From: Pedobacter cryophilus
GTDB lineage: Bacteria > Bacteroidota > Bacteroidia > Sphingobacteriales > Sphingobacteriaceae
DNA length: 64,000 bases
Reading direction: 5' to 3'
NCBI RefSeq assembly: GCF_005116455.1
Contig: NZ_SWBP01000001.1
Span: 744,001 to 808,000 of the forward strand
In this document: piece after piece, positions 54,114 through 62,595 of the stretch
Layout of the letters: every line of letters starts with the position of its first letter
How positions within the stretch are numbered: position 1 is the first letter of the stretch
Position numbers and translations under genes: made by a program
Notes under the pieces: model-generated
The model's input: the letters and a program-made list of their open reading frames with translations, nothing else
The model's database searches: none
Told to the model about the DNA's origin: nothing

Positions 54114-54128
54114 TCCTTTATTTTAAGC

Positions 54129-55406
54129 ATGCAATTGTTAGTTTATGCAAACCCTATTACCGCCCGGAAAAGATATATTTTTCAATTCCTTTTTACGCAT
54201 ATTTTAGGGGTTCAAATTAAACTATCTGATAATTTAGAGGAGTTTTTAAGCAGTTCTTCCCCCAAATTAAGCTATTCTCTAAACGCTTTAGCAAAAGAAA
54301 TTCATTTTAAAGAAACTCCATTTTTAACCGAAACAGAAATTAGAAAGCAAAATTTGGCTTTCGCCGATTTTAACCAAACTCAAGTCCCATTTCCGGTAAA
54401 AAATTCTGTTTTTCCATTTGATGTTTTTGCCGCCTCATTCTATCTTTTAAGTAGATACGAGGAATATATTAGCATCAAAAGGGATCATCACCAAAGATTT
54501 GAAGGAAAAAATTCTTTGGCTTTTAATTTAGGGTTTATCAACCGACCCATCATTGATGAATGGGCTTTGGCTATAGCCGATGAAATTAAAAAGCAATATC
54601 CAGAATTTGAAATTGCCCAACGAGATTTCCAATTTATTCCCACTTTAGACATAGACCGACCTTATTATTTTAAAACCGACCCATTTTACAAAAGAGTTTT
54701 AAAGCAGCTTAAGCTTTTTAAAAAAACGGATCCTTTTGATGTATATGAGCAGGTAAAAATTTGGGATGCTCAATTTAATTTGAGCACCATTTATTTTATT
54801 TTGACGGGCAATCAGCATCAGAATGATCCGGCACCTTCAATTAAGAACAACCTTTTCCAAAAAGTGATTCAAAAATTGGCGCAAACTCATCAAATAGGAA
54901 TTCATCCTTCTTATTTTTCACATCATCAAGTAGAAGTAGTAAAGCAAGAAAAAGAAGAATTGGCTAAAATTGCTCAAACAGAAATAACCATTAGCAGGCA
55001 ACATTATTTATTATTGAGTTTACCTAAAACCTATCGTGATTTAATTGCCTTAGGTATAAAAGAAGACTATACTTTGGCTTACGCAGATGTTGCAGGTTTT
55101 AGAGCCGCCACCTGTACGCCATTTTTTTGGTACGATTTAGAAAAAGAAGAAATCACCTCGTTACTTATTCATCCTACCACAGTAATGGATCAAACTTTAC
55201 GCAGCTATATGAGTCTTTCTCCGGCAGCAGCAATCCAACAAATAGAAGAATTGATGTGGAATGTTAAAAAAGTAAACGGCACTTTTATTAGCCTTTGGCA
55301 CAATGAATCTGTCAATAATTTTGGGGTTTGGAAAGACTGGAAATGTGTTTATTTAAACATGTTAGAAAAAGCTGTTGACGGTAGAAAAATGGATAAATCC
55401 ATTTAA
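54129..55406 (+). CDS. polysaccharide deacetylase family protein (DUF7033-type N-domain)
   Basis: A 425-residue protein without a signal peptide. The N-terminal third (FQFLFTHILGVQIKLSDN, FPFDVFAASFYLLSRYEEY) matches the domain found before NodB-like deacetylases in Bacteroidota. The deacetylase core starts at FIPTLDIDRPYYFKTDP (metal-binding Asp pair) and includes GIHPSYFSHH and ADVAGFRAATCTPFFWYDL, with a closing FISLWHNESVNNF. It probably acts on a cell-surface or capsule sugar; the substrate is unknown. The last codons (ATGGATAAATCCATT) are part of a repeat that is duplicated just downstream with the REP palindromes. Confidence 0.88.
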   Translation: MQLLVYANPITARKRYIFQFLFTHILGVQIKLSDNLEEFLSSSSPKLSYSLNALAKEIHFKETPFLTETEIRKQNLAFADFNQTQVPFPVKNSVFPFDVFAASFYLLSRYEEYISIKRDHHQRFEGKNSLAFNLGFINRPIIDEWALAIADEIKKQYPEFEIAQRDFQFIPTLDIDRPYYFKTDPFYKRVLKQLKLFKKTDPFDVYEQVKIWDAQFNLSTIYFILTGNQHQNDPAPSIKNNLFQKVIQKLAQTHQIGIHPSYFSHHQVEVVKQEKEELAKIAQTEITISRQHYLLLSLPKTYRDLIALGIKEDYTLAYADVAGFRAATCTPFFWYDLEKEEITSLLIHPTTVMDQTLRSYMSLSPAAAIQQIEELMWNVKKVNGTFISLWHNESVNNFGVWKDWKCVYLNMLEKAVDGRKMDKSI

Positions 55407-55577
55407 TAGAACGGTTAATATTTAATAGCCCAAGGTTTAAACCTTGGGCTAATTATATTGCATTTCCATTTGGTTTAAAAACGCATCCTCACACGGCAGC
55501 CCAGCAACTATAAATGGATAAATCCATTTAACAGATCGGGTAATATTTTACGAGCCCACGGTTTAAACCGTGGGTTA
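55391..55577. repeat. REP palindromes in a duplicated 62-bp block upstream of the RAYT gene
   Basis: Two imperfect direct copies (about 55391-55453 and 55515-55577) each begin GGATAAATCCATTTAA and end in a long palindrome. Palindrome 1, 55427-55450, is a perfect 24-base repeat with half AGCCCAAGGTTT. Palindrome 2, 55555-55574, is perfect with half CCCACGGTTT. The two differ by paired changes, so the stem is conserved. The first block includes the stop codon of the deacetylase gene. Such palindromes are the substrates of REP-associated transposases, and one lies directly downstream. Confidence 0.9.
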
Positions 55578-55641
55578 TTTGAAATGCGATTTTTAAAAAT
55601 CATTTTAATGATTTAATTTACAGACACCTAAACCCTATTCT

Positions 55642-56070
55642 ATGTCACATTCCTACAATAAAATATGGATTCATGCTATTTGGGCTACAAAAAATAGAGA
55701 GCCTTTAATCAATCGTGATATTGAAGAAAACAGCTATGATTTTATTAAAAATCAGTTGGAAGAAATGGGCTGTAAGGTGAGTTTAATCAACGGCATGTCC
55801 GATCATATTCATTGTCTGTTTTTATTAAATCCTCAAAAATCAATAGCAGATGTAATTAAACAAATTAAGGGAAGTTCATCTCATTATGTAAATCAACAAG
55901 AGTTTATTAATGAAAAATTTTCTTGGCAAACAGGCTATGCTGCTTTTTCAGTTAGTGAATCGGTATTTAAAAAGGCATTTTATTACATCAAAAATCAAAA
56001 ACAGCATCATTCTCAAAATACATTTGAACAAGAATATAACCAGTTTTTGAAATTGAACGGATTAGAATAA
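55642..56070 (+). mobile_element. REP-associated tyrosine transposase (RAYT, IS200/IS605-like TnpA)
   Basis: A complete 142-residue Y1 HUH transposase gene. The HUH motif is DHIHCLF (His55, His57) and the catalytic tyrosine is in AFYYIKNQKQHH (Tyr115). MSHSYNKIWIHAIWATKNRE and KQIKGSSSHYVNQ are typical of IS200-like proteins. There is no tnpB/IscB partner. Palindromic REPs lie on its 5' side and a half palindrome on its 3' side, so it is more likely a domesticated RAYT that mobilises REPs than an autonomous IS. Intact frame, full length. Confidence 0.92.
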
Positions 56071-56075
56071 TAGTT

Positions 56076-56089
56076 GCCCACGGTTTAAA
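56076..56089 (+). repeat. half REP palindrome downstream of the RAYT gene
   Basis: GCCCACGGTTTAAA equals one arm and the centre of palindrome 2, six bases after the transposase stop; the second arm is missing. It marks the right edge of the REP/transposase unit. Confidence 0.7.
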
Positions 56090-56125
56090 TCATCAACGAT
56101 TAAAAGAAAAATCGTAAATTTAAAA

Positions 56126-56770
56126 ATGATGTTCATACTTAATAAAACCAATAGCATTGCCAATCATTATTTGGCCGAATTACGTGATGCTGGTGTACAG
56201 CAGGATAGCATGCGTTTTCGTAGAAATATGGAAAGGCTGGGCGAAATATTTGCGTATGAAATTAGTAAAAAACTAACTTTTGAAGAATTTGAAGTGCAAA
56301 CTCCTTTGGGTTTAGCCAATGTGAATATGATTCCCCAAATGCCGGTTTTAGCCACCATTTTAAGAGCCGGTTTGCCGTTGCATCAAGGAATGTTAAACGT
56401 ATTTGATAAATCAGATTCAGCTTTTATTTCGGCTTATCGTAAAACCAAAAAATCAGGAAGTTTTGTCATTCAAATGGAATATGTGGCTACTCCAGATTTA
56501 GAAGGGAAAACCGTAATTATTTCAGATCCTATGTTGGCCACCGGACAAAGTATGGTATTATGCTGCAAAGAATTATTAGCTAATTATAACATCAAAAATC
56601 TTCATATTGTGTCTGTAATTGCCAGTCAGGAAGGGGTAGAACACGTAAAAGCAAACCTTCCAAAAGCACATTTATGGTTAGGTTCTATAGATGAGGAGAT
56701 GACCACAAAAGCCTATATTGTTCCTGGTTTAGGCGATGCCGGAGATTTAGCCTTTGGCGAGAAAGTGTGA
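56126..56770 (+). CDS. upp: uracil phosphoribosyltransferase
   Basis: A 214-residue salvage enzyme forming UMP from uracil and PRPP. The PRPP loop is VIISDPMLATGQSMV; other typical segments are ATILRAGLPLHQGMLNVFD, SAFISAYRKT, SVIASQEGVEHVKANLP and the uracil-binding AYIVPGLGDAGDLAFG. Two successive ATGs (56126, 56129) make the start uncertain by one codon. The REP/transposase unit ends just upstream. Confidence 0.95.
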   Translation: MMFILNKTNSIANHYLAELRDAGVQQDSMRFRRNMERLGEIFAYEISKKLTFEEFEVQTPLGLANVNMIPQMPVLATILRAGLPLHQGMLNVFDKSDSAFISAYRKTKKSGSFVIQMEYVATPDLEGKTVIISDPMLATGQSMVLCCKELLANYNIKNLHIVSVIASQEGVEHVKANLPKAHLWLGSIDEEMTTKAYIVPGLGDAGDLAFGEKV

Positions 56771-56800
56771 TTCAGTTAATAGTTATTAGTTGCGAGTTAT
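56771..56800. repeat. AGTT-type heptamer repeats left of the four-helix-bundle gene
   Basis: ATTCAGTTAATAGTTATTAG followed by TTGCGAGTTATCAGTT: about five (T)AGTT units spaced seven bases apart. They are inverted relative to AACTG units on the right side of the gene. Confidence 0.7.
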
Positions 56801-56841
56801 CAGTTCTTGTGTAGCGACTATAAGTTCCTTTTTTTTATCTT

Positions 56842-57203
56842 ATGAAATATACAGATTTAGAGTTTTGGAAAGAAGCCCGATCATTAGTCAAAATCATTTA
56901 TGATATTACCAAAACCTTTCTGGAACTAAAAAAATTTGGACTCGCCTCAAAAATTCAAAGAGCCGTTATATCTGTGCCTTCCAATATTACCGAAGGTTGT
57001 GGAAGAGAAGGGAAAAAGGATTCTATTCGTTTTTTTATATTGCCCGAGGTTCTCTTTATGAATTAGAAACTCAACTATATTTGGCTTTTGATTTAAACTA
57101 TTTGAACCAAGAAGAGTTAACTATAAGATTGACAACATTACAACAAGTAAGAAAATTGTTAAGTGGATTCATTAAATACTATGAATCATTAATTCAAAAA
57201 TAA
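56842..57203 (+). pseudogene. four-helix-bundle (S23/IVP-like) protein, frameshifted
   Basis: The frame from 56842 encodes MKYTDLEFWKEARSLVKIIY, ...AVISVPSNITEGCGREGKKDSIRFF, then stops at 57066. The normal continuation YIARGSLYELETQLYLAFDL to KYYESLIQK is in another frame ending at 57203. The break falls in a run of seven T (57030-57036); one more T would restore the whole 120-residue protein. The family (23S rRNA intervening-sequence-like, also related to the Avd helper of diversity-generating retroelements) is clear. It could be a real mutation, slippage on the T run, or a sequencing error. Confidence 0.85.
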
Positions 57204-57208
57204 AAGAT

Positions 57209-57292
57209 CGACAATATATTAACTGAAAACTGTTAACTAACAACGGTTAACCGAAAATAACTGACAACCCATAACTGTAAACTGATAACTGA
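57209..57292. repeat. AACTG-type repeats right of the four-helix-bundle gene
   Basis: About eight AACTG/AACTA/TAACCG-like units at roughly seven-base spacing (TTAACTGAAAACTGTTAACT, then AACTGTAAACTGATAACTGA). The last 20 bases are the inverse of the repeat on the left side of the gene. The block runs up to the yjjG start codon. Confidence 0.75.
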
Positions 57293-57985
57293 ATGAAATA
57301 TAACCACATCTTCTTCGATCTTGATCATACCTTATGGGATTTTGATAAAAACGCCGAAGAAACTTTAAATGAATTATACCATAGCTACCAGCTCAAAAAT
57401 TTGGGGTTAAATTCAGCTGATGTTTTTATAGAAACCTATACTCAAAATAACCACCAGCTTTGGGCTGATTATCATTTAGGAAAAATATCTAAAGAGGTTT
57501 TAAGAGAAACTCGCTTTAAAAAAACATTTATAGATTTAGGGCTTTCGCCCGATTTAATACCACTACAATTTGAAGACGATTATGTGAATATTTGTCCAAC
57601 AAAAACCAATCTTTTTCCTCAAACACATGAAACTTTAAGCTATCTGCAAAGTAAATATCAGTTGCATATTATTTCAAATGGGTTTAAGGAATCTACCGAG
57701 TATAAAGTAAAAAATAACAAGCTTACTCCCTATTTTAAAAACGTGATTATTTCTGAAGTAATTGGAATAAATAAGCCAGATAAGGCTATTTTTCAATACG
57801 CTATAGATAAAGCAAATACTACAGCTACGGAAAGTTTAATGATTGGCGATAGTTTAGAAGCCGACGTAAGAGGAGCTTTAAATTTTGGAATGGATGCCAT
57901 TTATTTTAACCCTCATTTTGCCGAAGTGCCAAATGACATTAATTGGGATATTAACCACTTAAAAGAACTTACCGCTTTGCTATGA
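57293..57985 (+). CDS. YjjG-type noncanonical pyrimidine nucleotidase (HAD family)
   Basis: A 230-residue HAD phosphatase. Motif I is FFDLDHTLWDFD (two catalytic Asp), motif II HIISNGFK, motif III Lys in EVIGINKPDKAIFQYA, motif IV MIGDSLEADVRGALNFGMDAIYFNP. YjjG-type enzymes remove noncanonical pyrimidine nucleotides. The gene overlaps the DinB-family gene by four bases and lies in a pyrimidine context with upp. Confidence 0.93.
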   Translation: MKYNHIFFDLDHTLWDFDKNAEETLNELYHSYQLKNLGLNSADVFIETYTQNNHQLWADYHLGKISKEVLRETRFKKTFIDLGLSPDLIPLQFEDDYVNICPTKTNLFPQTHETLSYLQSKYQLHIISNGFKESTEYKVKNNKLTPYFKNVIISEVIGINKPDKAIFQYAIDKANTTATESLMIGDSLEADVRGALNFGMDAIYFNPHFAEVPNDINWDINHLKELTALL

Positions 57986-58500
57986 GCATTAACTCCAACA
58001 AAGAAAAACTAATAAAATCCCTTCGCTTTTACGAGGAGTTTTTAAAAACCGTTAATGAAGAAGCTTTTTCTACCACGCCATCTATAGGCGGCTGGTCTTA
58101 TTCAGAAGTTTATTCGCACATTATTGGTGCTAACTTTATGTCGGCAATTGCCATAGAAAAATGCTTGAATAAAACTGCGGAAATCAAGATGCGTAAACCA
58201 AATTGGAAAGTGAGACTGATACTTTTCATCGGTAAATTTCCTCCCGGCAAAATAAAAGCCCCTGCACAAGTAGAAGCGGCGGTTAAAAAAATCACTAAAG
58301 AAGAAGCTTCCAATCAATTAATTAAGCTGAATAAAAAAATAGAATCACTTCATCCCGAAATAAAAAAATCTGACACTCATTATAAATTTAAACATCCCCG
58401 TTTAGGGTATTTAGATGCAGCTTCATGGTTGCGTTTTATGCTCATCCACACTCAACATCATCAAAAACAAATTGGTAGAATTTTAAAATCTTATTCTTAA
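57982..58500 (+). CDS. DinB family protein
   Basis: A 172-residue four-helix-bundle, metal-binding protein of the DinB/YfiT-like superfamily. Histidines likely to bind metal are in YSEVYSHIIGAN and LIHTQHHQKQIGRIL, with GGWSY before the first, as is typical. Members include thiol-dependent transferases; the substrate here is unknown. Coupled by a four-base overlap to yjjG. Confidence 0.88.
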   Translation: MSINSNKEKLIKSLRFYEEFLKTVNEEAFSTTPSIGGWSYSEVYSHIIGANFMSAIAIEKCLNKTAEIKMRKPNWKVRLILFIGKFPPGKIKAPAQVEAAVKKITKEEASNQLIKLNKKIESLHPEIKKSDTHYKFKHPRLGYLDAASWLRFMLIHTQHHQKQIGRILKSYS

Positions 58501-58861
58501 TCTCATTTGGTTTATCAGTTTTATGCAATAAACCTGTTTTTAAAAATCTTAATTAAACTTTTCTCGTTAACTAAGTCATACTAGCATTGTAAAAAATTAA
58601 GTGCTTAAAATTAATACAGGCTTAACTTTCTAGTAATGTTTTAATTAGACATTTGTTAAACGTTATAAATATGATGGATATGTTTTATTGCGGGGTAATA
58701 GTAATTGTTTTGGTGGTTATCACTGCATTTTATTTTAGCCCATTTGAATTAAAAATTGAGGAAGAAAAAGACTAAAATTTTTTATCAAGTTGTTTTGATT
58801 GCGGCCTTGAAAACAGGTTGTGCTTCTTCTACTCTCCCAAAAAAAATCTTAAACTTTCTTC
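58501..58861. other. 361-bp intergenic region with one possible tiny gene
   Basis: AT-rich, no strong hairpin. It contains a 34-codon frame at 58671-58775 (separate entry) and must hold the promoter of the LpxH-like gene. Confidence 0.5.
58671..58775 (+). CDS. possible 34-residue single-pass membrane protein
   Basis: The frame MMDMFYCGVIVIVLVVITAF ends in FSPFELKIEEEKD: one hydrophobic helix of about 18 residues followed by an acidic tail. Hydrophobic helix plus charged tail is the usual look of real small membrane proteins, but I recognise no family, and such a frame can arise by chance in AT-rich DNA. Confidence 0.4.
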   Translation: MMDMFYCGVIVIVLVVITAFYFSPFELKIEEEKD

Positions 58862-59704
58862 ATGTCTAAAAGAGAAATCGATATTGCCATTATATCTGAT
58901 GTGCATTTGGGTACCTATGGCTGTCATGCAAAAGAGCTCTTAAAATATCTAAAAAGCATTAAACCTAAAATGCTCATCCTTAACGGAGACATTATAGATA
59001 TTTGGCAGTTTAGTAAATCTTATTTTCCAGAAGACCATACCAAAGTAATTCGTCGCATTTTAAAATTTGTGACAGATGGTGTTCCGGTTTATTACCTCAC
59101 GGGTAATCATGATGAAATGCTTCGCAAATTTGCCGATTTTAACATGGGAGGCTTTCAACTCTTAAACAAATTGGTGCTTAATTTAGACGGTAAAAAGGCT
59201 TGGGTTTTTCATGGCGATGTTTTTGATGTTACCATGCAGCATTCAAAATGGTTGGCAAAATTAGGGGCTGTAGGTTACGATACCTTAATTTTAATTAACA
59301 GCATGACCAATTGGTGTTTAACCAAAATGGGGAAAAAGAAATATTCGTTCTCCCAAAAAATAAAAGCAAGTGTAAAAGAAGCGGTTAAGTTTATCAATCA
59401 GTTTGAACAAACTGCGGCAGAATTAGCCATAGAAAAGGGTTATTCTTATGTAATTTGTGGTCATATTCATCATCCAGAAATTAGAGAAATTGTAACCGAT
59501 AAAGGCAAAGTGACTTATCTTAATTCTGGCGATTGGGTAGAAAGCCTTACTGCATTAGAATTTGATAAAGGTGAGTGGAGTATTTATCATTACGACGCTT
59601 CCTTACTTACCAAACAAGATGATGACCTTACAGATATCGAAGATTTAAACAATATGCTGGATGTGAAAGGTCTTTTTGAAAAATTTAAACAAGAGCTTGC
59701 ATAA
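58862..59704 (+). CDS. UDP-2,3-diacylglucosamine diphosphatase-like metallophosphoesterase (LpxH group)
   Basis: A 280-residue calcineurin-type enzyme. Motifs are ISDVHLGTYGCHAKELLKYL (DxH), LILNGDIIDIWQF (GD), YYLTGNHDEMLRKFAD (GNHD), WVFHGDVFDVTMQHSKW and VICGHIHHPEIRE (GHIHxP). This is the pattern of the LpxH-related group, which removes UMP from UDP-2,3-diacylglucosamine in lipid A synthesis. The next gene is a glycosyltransferase, fitting envelope synthesis. Confidence 0.9.
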   Translation: MSKREIDIAIISDVHLGTYGCHAKELLKYLKSIKPKMLILNGDIIDIWQFSKSYFPEDHTKVIRRILKFVTDGVPVYYLTGNHDEMLRKFADFNMGGFQLLNKLVLNLDGKKAWVFHGDVFDVTMQHSKWLAKLGAVGYDTLILINSMTNWCLTKMGKKKYSFSQKIKASVKEAVKFINQFEQTAAELAIEKGYSYVICGHIHHPEIREIVTDKGKVTYLNSGDWVESLTALEFDKGEWSIYHYDASLLTKQDDDLTDIEDLNNMLDVKGLFEKFKQELA

Positions 59705-59725
59705 TTGGCTTTTATAGTAAATTTG
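59697..59725 (+). promoter_or_regulatory. candidate promoter of the glycosyltransferase gene
   Basis: TTG at 59697-59699, an 18-base spacer and TAAATTTG at 59718-59725 closely fit the Bacteroidota consensus. The start point would be near 59730, some 28 bases before the ATG. It overlaps the end of the previous gene. Confidence 0.6.
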
Positions 59726-59757
59726 TATACGCACATTTTGAAAAACATCATCATCAA

Positions 59758-60765
59758 ATGAAAATACTTTATGCCATACAAGGAACCGGAAACGGTCATA
59801 TTTCCAGGGCAAGGGAAATTGTTCCTTTATTGCAGCAATACGGCGAGTTAGATTTATTAGTAAGTGGCTCGCAGGCCGATGTTTCCTTATCGCAACCTTT
59901 AAAATATAAGTTTCATGGTTTTAGCTACGTTTTTGGAAAACATGGCGGCATAGATTATTGGAAATCATTAAAAGCAATGAAATTAAGACGCTTTTGGAAA
60001 GATATGCATGCTATTCCTTTAGAAGAATATGATTTAATTATTAATGATTTTGAACCTTTAACTGCTTGGGCTTGTCGGTTAAAAAAAATAAAAAGTGTTT
60101 CTTTAAGTCATCAGGCCTCTTTTTTATCGCCAAAAACGCCTCGCCCAGCTAAAAGTGAGAAATACGCCGAAATTATTTTAAAACATTATGCCCCGGCAAC
60201 GCATCACGTAGGTTTTCATTTTAAAGCTTACGATGATTTTATACATACGCCCGTTATCAGAAGTGAAATTAGAAATCTAAAGCCTCAAAAAAAGGGTTAT
60301 TACACCGTTTATTTACCAGCGCTAGATGATAAAATATTGGTAAAATACTTACATGCCCTGCCTAATGTAAAGTGGGAAGTATTTAGTAAGCATCAAAAAA
60401 TTCCTTACCAATACGGCAATGTGAAAGTGTGGCCAATTTCAAATGAGCTTTTTAATAAAAGTTTAGAAAACTGTGAAGGCTTATTTACAGGCGGTGGTTT
60501 TGAAGGACCAGCAGAAGCACTTTTTTTAGGTAAAAAAGTGTTGTTAATGCCCATGAAACATCAGTTTGAGCAAGAGTGCAATGCAGAAGCAGCAAGGTTA
60601 ATGGGCATTCCGGTGGTGCGGCAAATAGATCATCAGTTTATTGATGTTTTAAAAAATTGGGTAAATCAAGATCAAAATATAAAAGTGAATTTCCCTGATG
60701 AAACAGCTCAAATTATACAAAACTTGGTGCAAAATTTTGCCAACAATGAAATTAGTTTAGCTTAG
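59758..60765 (+). CDS. glycosyltransferase family protein (MurG-like fold)
   Basis: A 335-residue GT-B-type protein. The N-terminus MKILYAIQGTGNGHISRARE carries the glycine-rich loop of MurG/MJ1255-like transferases; DLIINDFEPLTAWACRLKKI and SLSHQASFLSPKTPRP follow. The C-terminal donor-binding part has LFTGGGFEGPAEALFLGKKVLLMPMKHQFEQECNA (split over about 240-275), in which GGG..E.L is the nucleotide-sugar site. Acceptor and sugar are unknown. It follows the LpxH-like gene. Confidence 0.85.
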   Translation: MKILYAIQGTGNGHISRAREIVPLLQQYGELDLLVSGSQADVSLSQPLKYKFHGFSYVFGKHGGIDYWKSLKAMKLRRFWKDMHAIPLEEYDLIINDFEPLTAWACRLKKIKSVSLSHQASFLSPKTPRPAKSEKYAEIILKHYAPATHHVGFHFKAYDDFIHTPVIRSEIRNLKPQKKGYYTVYLPALDDKILVKYLHALPNVKWEVFSKHQKIPYQYGNVKVWPISNELFNKSLENCEGLFTGGGFEGPAEALFLGKKVLLMPMKHQFEQECNAEAARLMGIPVVRQIDHQFIDVLKNWVNQDQNIKVNFPDETAQIIQNLVQNFANNEISLA

Positions 60766-60809
60766 ATTTATAGATTATCCTTATTATTGCTTATCTGCAA
60801 AAACAGCGC

Positions 60810-61790
60810 ATGATTCAGCAATTCAAAAACTTCAGTATTATCAATCTATTTTTTTTATTCATCCTGCTATTTATTTTGCGGTTGGGTATTTATTTAGATT
60901 TACCAGTCACCATTAATACCGGTTTTACCGAGCTTTTTTCGAGGCTTTTAATACCGGTAACCATAGATAATTTATTTTCCCCAGCTGTAAATATCACTTT
61001 AGCCGGAATCATCCTTTTTATACAGGCTTTAATCTTCAATAAAATTGTAAATAATTTTAACATTTTAGGAAAATCTACTTTTTTACCCGCTTTATTTTAT
61101 GTGGTAGCAGGTAGCGTTTTTACTCCGTTTTTGTTTGTATCACCACCTTTAATATGTAACTTTTTCATTTTGTTTATCATTCATAAAATAATGATAGACT
61201 TTAAAGGACCAGATGCCATTGGCTCTATGTTTGATTTGGGATTAATAGTAGCTGTAGGAACTTTATTTTACTTTCCTTTTGTATTGTATTTAATTTTACT
61301 GTGGGTATCGCTCATTATTTTAAGACCATTTAATTGGCGAGAATGGGTAAGCGTACTTATTGGCTACATCACTATTGTTTTCTTTTTGGGGGTATATTAT
61401 TATTGGAATGGCAGGTTGTTAGACTTTTACGAAATTTGGAAGCCATTATCTAACAAATTCCCTTTTTATATTAAAATTCAGGTGACAGATTATATTGTTT
61501 TATTTCCAATTGTTGCTTGTTTGTTGCTGGGCTTTATACAGTTGAGGTTAAATTTTTTCAAAAGCTTTGTACAAGTAAGAAAGTTTTTTCAGGTGTTGTT
61601 TTTCTTATTTATATTTTCGGCACTCTCCTATTATTTGAAGTCTGATTTTAGAATTAACCATTTTTTGCTTTGTATTATCCCGGTAGCGGTATTGTTAGCC
61701 TATTATTTTGCTCACGCTAAAAAAAGATGGATTTATGAATCATTCTTTCTCATCATCATTTCTTTTATCGTTTATTTCCAGTTTGTTTAA
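60810..61790 (+). CDS. DUF6427 family integral membrane protein
   Basis: A 326-residue protein with about eight to ten membrane helices (for example IINLFFLFILLFILRLGIYL, ITLAGIILFIQALIF, LPALFYVVAGSVFTPFLFV, FVLYLILLWVSLIIL and VLFFLFIFSALSYYL). ILRPFNWREWVSVLIGYI and VYYYWNGRLLDF are conserved in the family. Function unknown; found in Bacteroidota near envelope and purine genes. Confidence 0.82.
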   Translation: MIQQFKNFSIINLFFLFILLFILRLGIYLDLPVTINTGFTELFSRLLIPVTIDNLFSPAVNITLAGIILFIQALIFNKIVNNFNILGKSTFLPALFYVVAGSVFTPFLFVSPPLICNFFILFIIHKIMIDFKGPDAIGSMFDLGLIVAVGTLFYFPFVLYLILLWVSLIILRPFNWREWVSVLIGYITIVFFLGVYYYWNGRLLDFYEIWKPLSNKFPFYIKIQVTDYIVLFPIVACLLLGFIQLRLNFFKSFVQVRKFFQVLFFLFIFSALSYYLKSDFRINHFLLCIIPVAVLLAYYFAHAKKRWIYESFFLIIISFIVYFQFV

Positions 61791-61846
61791 CAAATTCGTT
61801 TAACTTTTTTTAACAGATATCAATAACTTAAACTATTAAATTTTGA

Positions 61847-61854
61847 TAGTTTTG
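61847..61854 (+). promoter_or_regulatory. candidate -7 element of the purQ-coaX transcript
   Basis: TAGTTTTG fits TAnnTTTG and lies 48 bases before the purQ ATG. The -33 TTTG is not visible at the ideal spacing. Confidence 0.45.
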
Positions 61855-61902
61855 TAGTAATTAAAAATTTAAGGTGTCTCATCTTAATCAAATAAATAAT
61901 AA

Positions 61903-62595
61903 ATGAAAATTGGAGTAGTAGTTTTCCCGGGTTCAAACTGTGATCAAGACCTGATACATGTGTTTCAAAAAATATTAGGACAAGAAGTAGTTCCATTATG
62001 GCATAAAGACCAGGATCTTCAAAATGTTGATTTTGTGGCTCTTCCGGGTGGTTTTTCTTACGGAGATTATTTACGTTCTGGCGCAATTGCAAGGTTTTCG
62101 CCAATTATGCAAGAGGTAATTTCTTTTGCAAATAAAGGCGGTTATGTTTTAGGCGTTTGTAATGGTTTCCAAATTCTTACCGAAGCTGGTTTATTGCCAG
62201 GAGGTTTATTGCATAATGCCAGCAGAAAATTTATTTGCAAAAATGTTCATATCAAAGCAAGCACTCAAAATAGTTTAATCACCAGTAAAATTGATACTAA
62301 TAAAGCATTAAAAATTCCTATTGCACATGGCGAAGGTAATTTTTACGCTCACGCTGATGATTTAAAAAAACTGAATGATAACGACCAGATATTGTTTAGA
62401 TATTGTGACGAGCAAGGAAACGTTACGCCAGAGGCAAACCCAAACGGATCTATAGAAAACATTGCAGGTGTTTGTAATATTGGAAGAAACGTTTTTGGAA
62501 TGATGCCTCATCCAGAAAGAGCTGCCGACCCAATTTTAGGGAATGAAGATGGTTTAGTTTTGTTTGAATCTATTTTATCATTGATAAAAGCTTAA
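61903..62595 (+). CDS. purQ: phosphoribosylformylglycinamidine synthase, glutaminase subunit PurQ
   Basis: A 230-residue class I glutamine amidotransferase feeding ammonia to PurL in purine synthesis. The start MKIGVVVFPGSNCDQDLIHV is diagnostic; DFVALPGGFSYGDYLRSGAI and VLGVCNGFQILTEAGLLPG (catalytic Cys) follow; PIAHGEGNFYA and MMPHPERAADPILG supply the His/Glu. A stand-alone PurQ implies a small PurL and PurS elsewhere. coaX begins on the next base. Confidence 0.96.
   Translation: MKIGVVVFPGSNCDQDLIHVFQKILGQEVVPLWHKDQDLQNVDFVALPGGFSYGDYLRSGAIARFSPIMQEVISFANKGGYVLGVCNGFQILTEAGLLPGGLLHNASRKFICKNVHIKASTQNSLITSKIDTNKALKIPIAHGEGNFYAHADDLKKLNDNDQILFRYCDEQGNVTPEANPNGSIENIAGVCNIGRNVFGMMPHPERAADPILGNEDGLVLFESILSLIKA

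Noticed and set aside
56842-57203. Diversity-generating retroelement, because of the Avd-like four-helix bundle
   Set aside because: No reverse transcriptase, template repeat or variable-repeat target is nearby.
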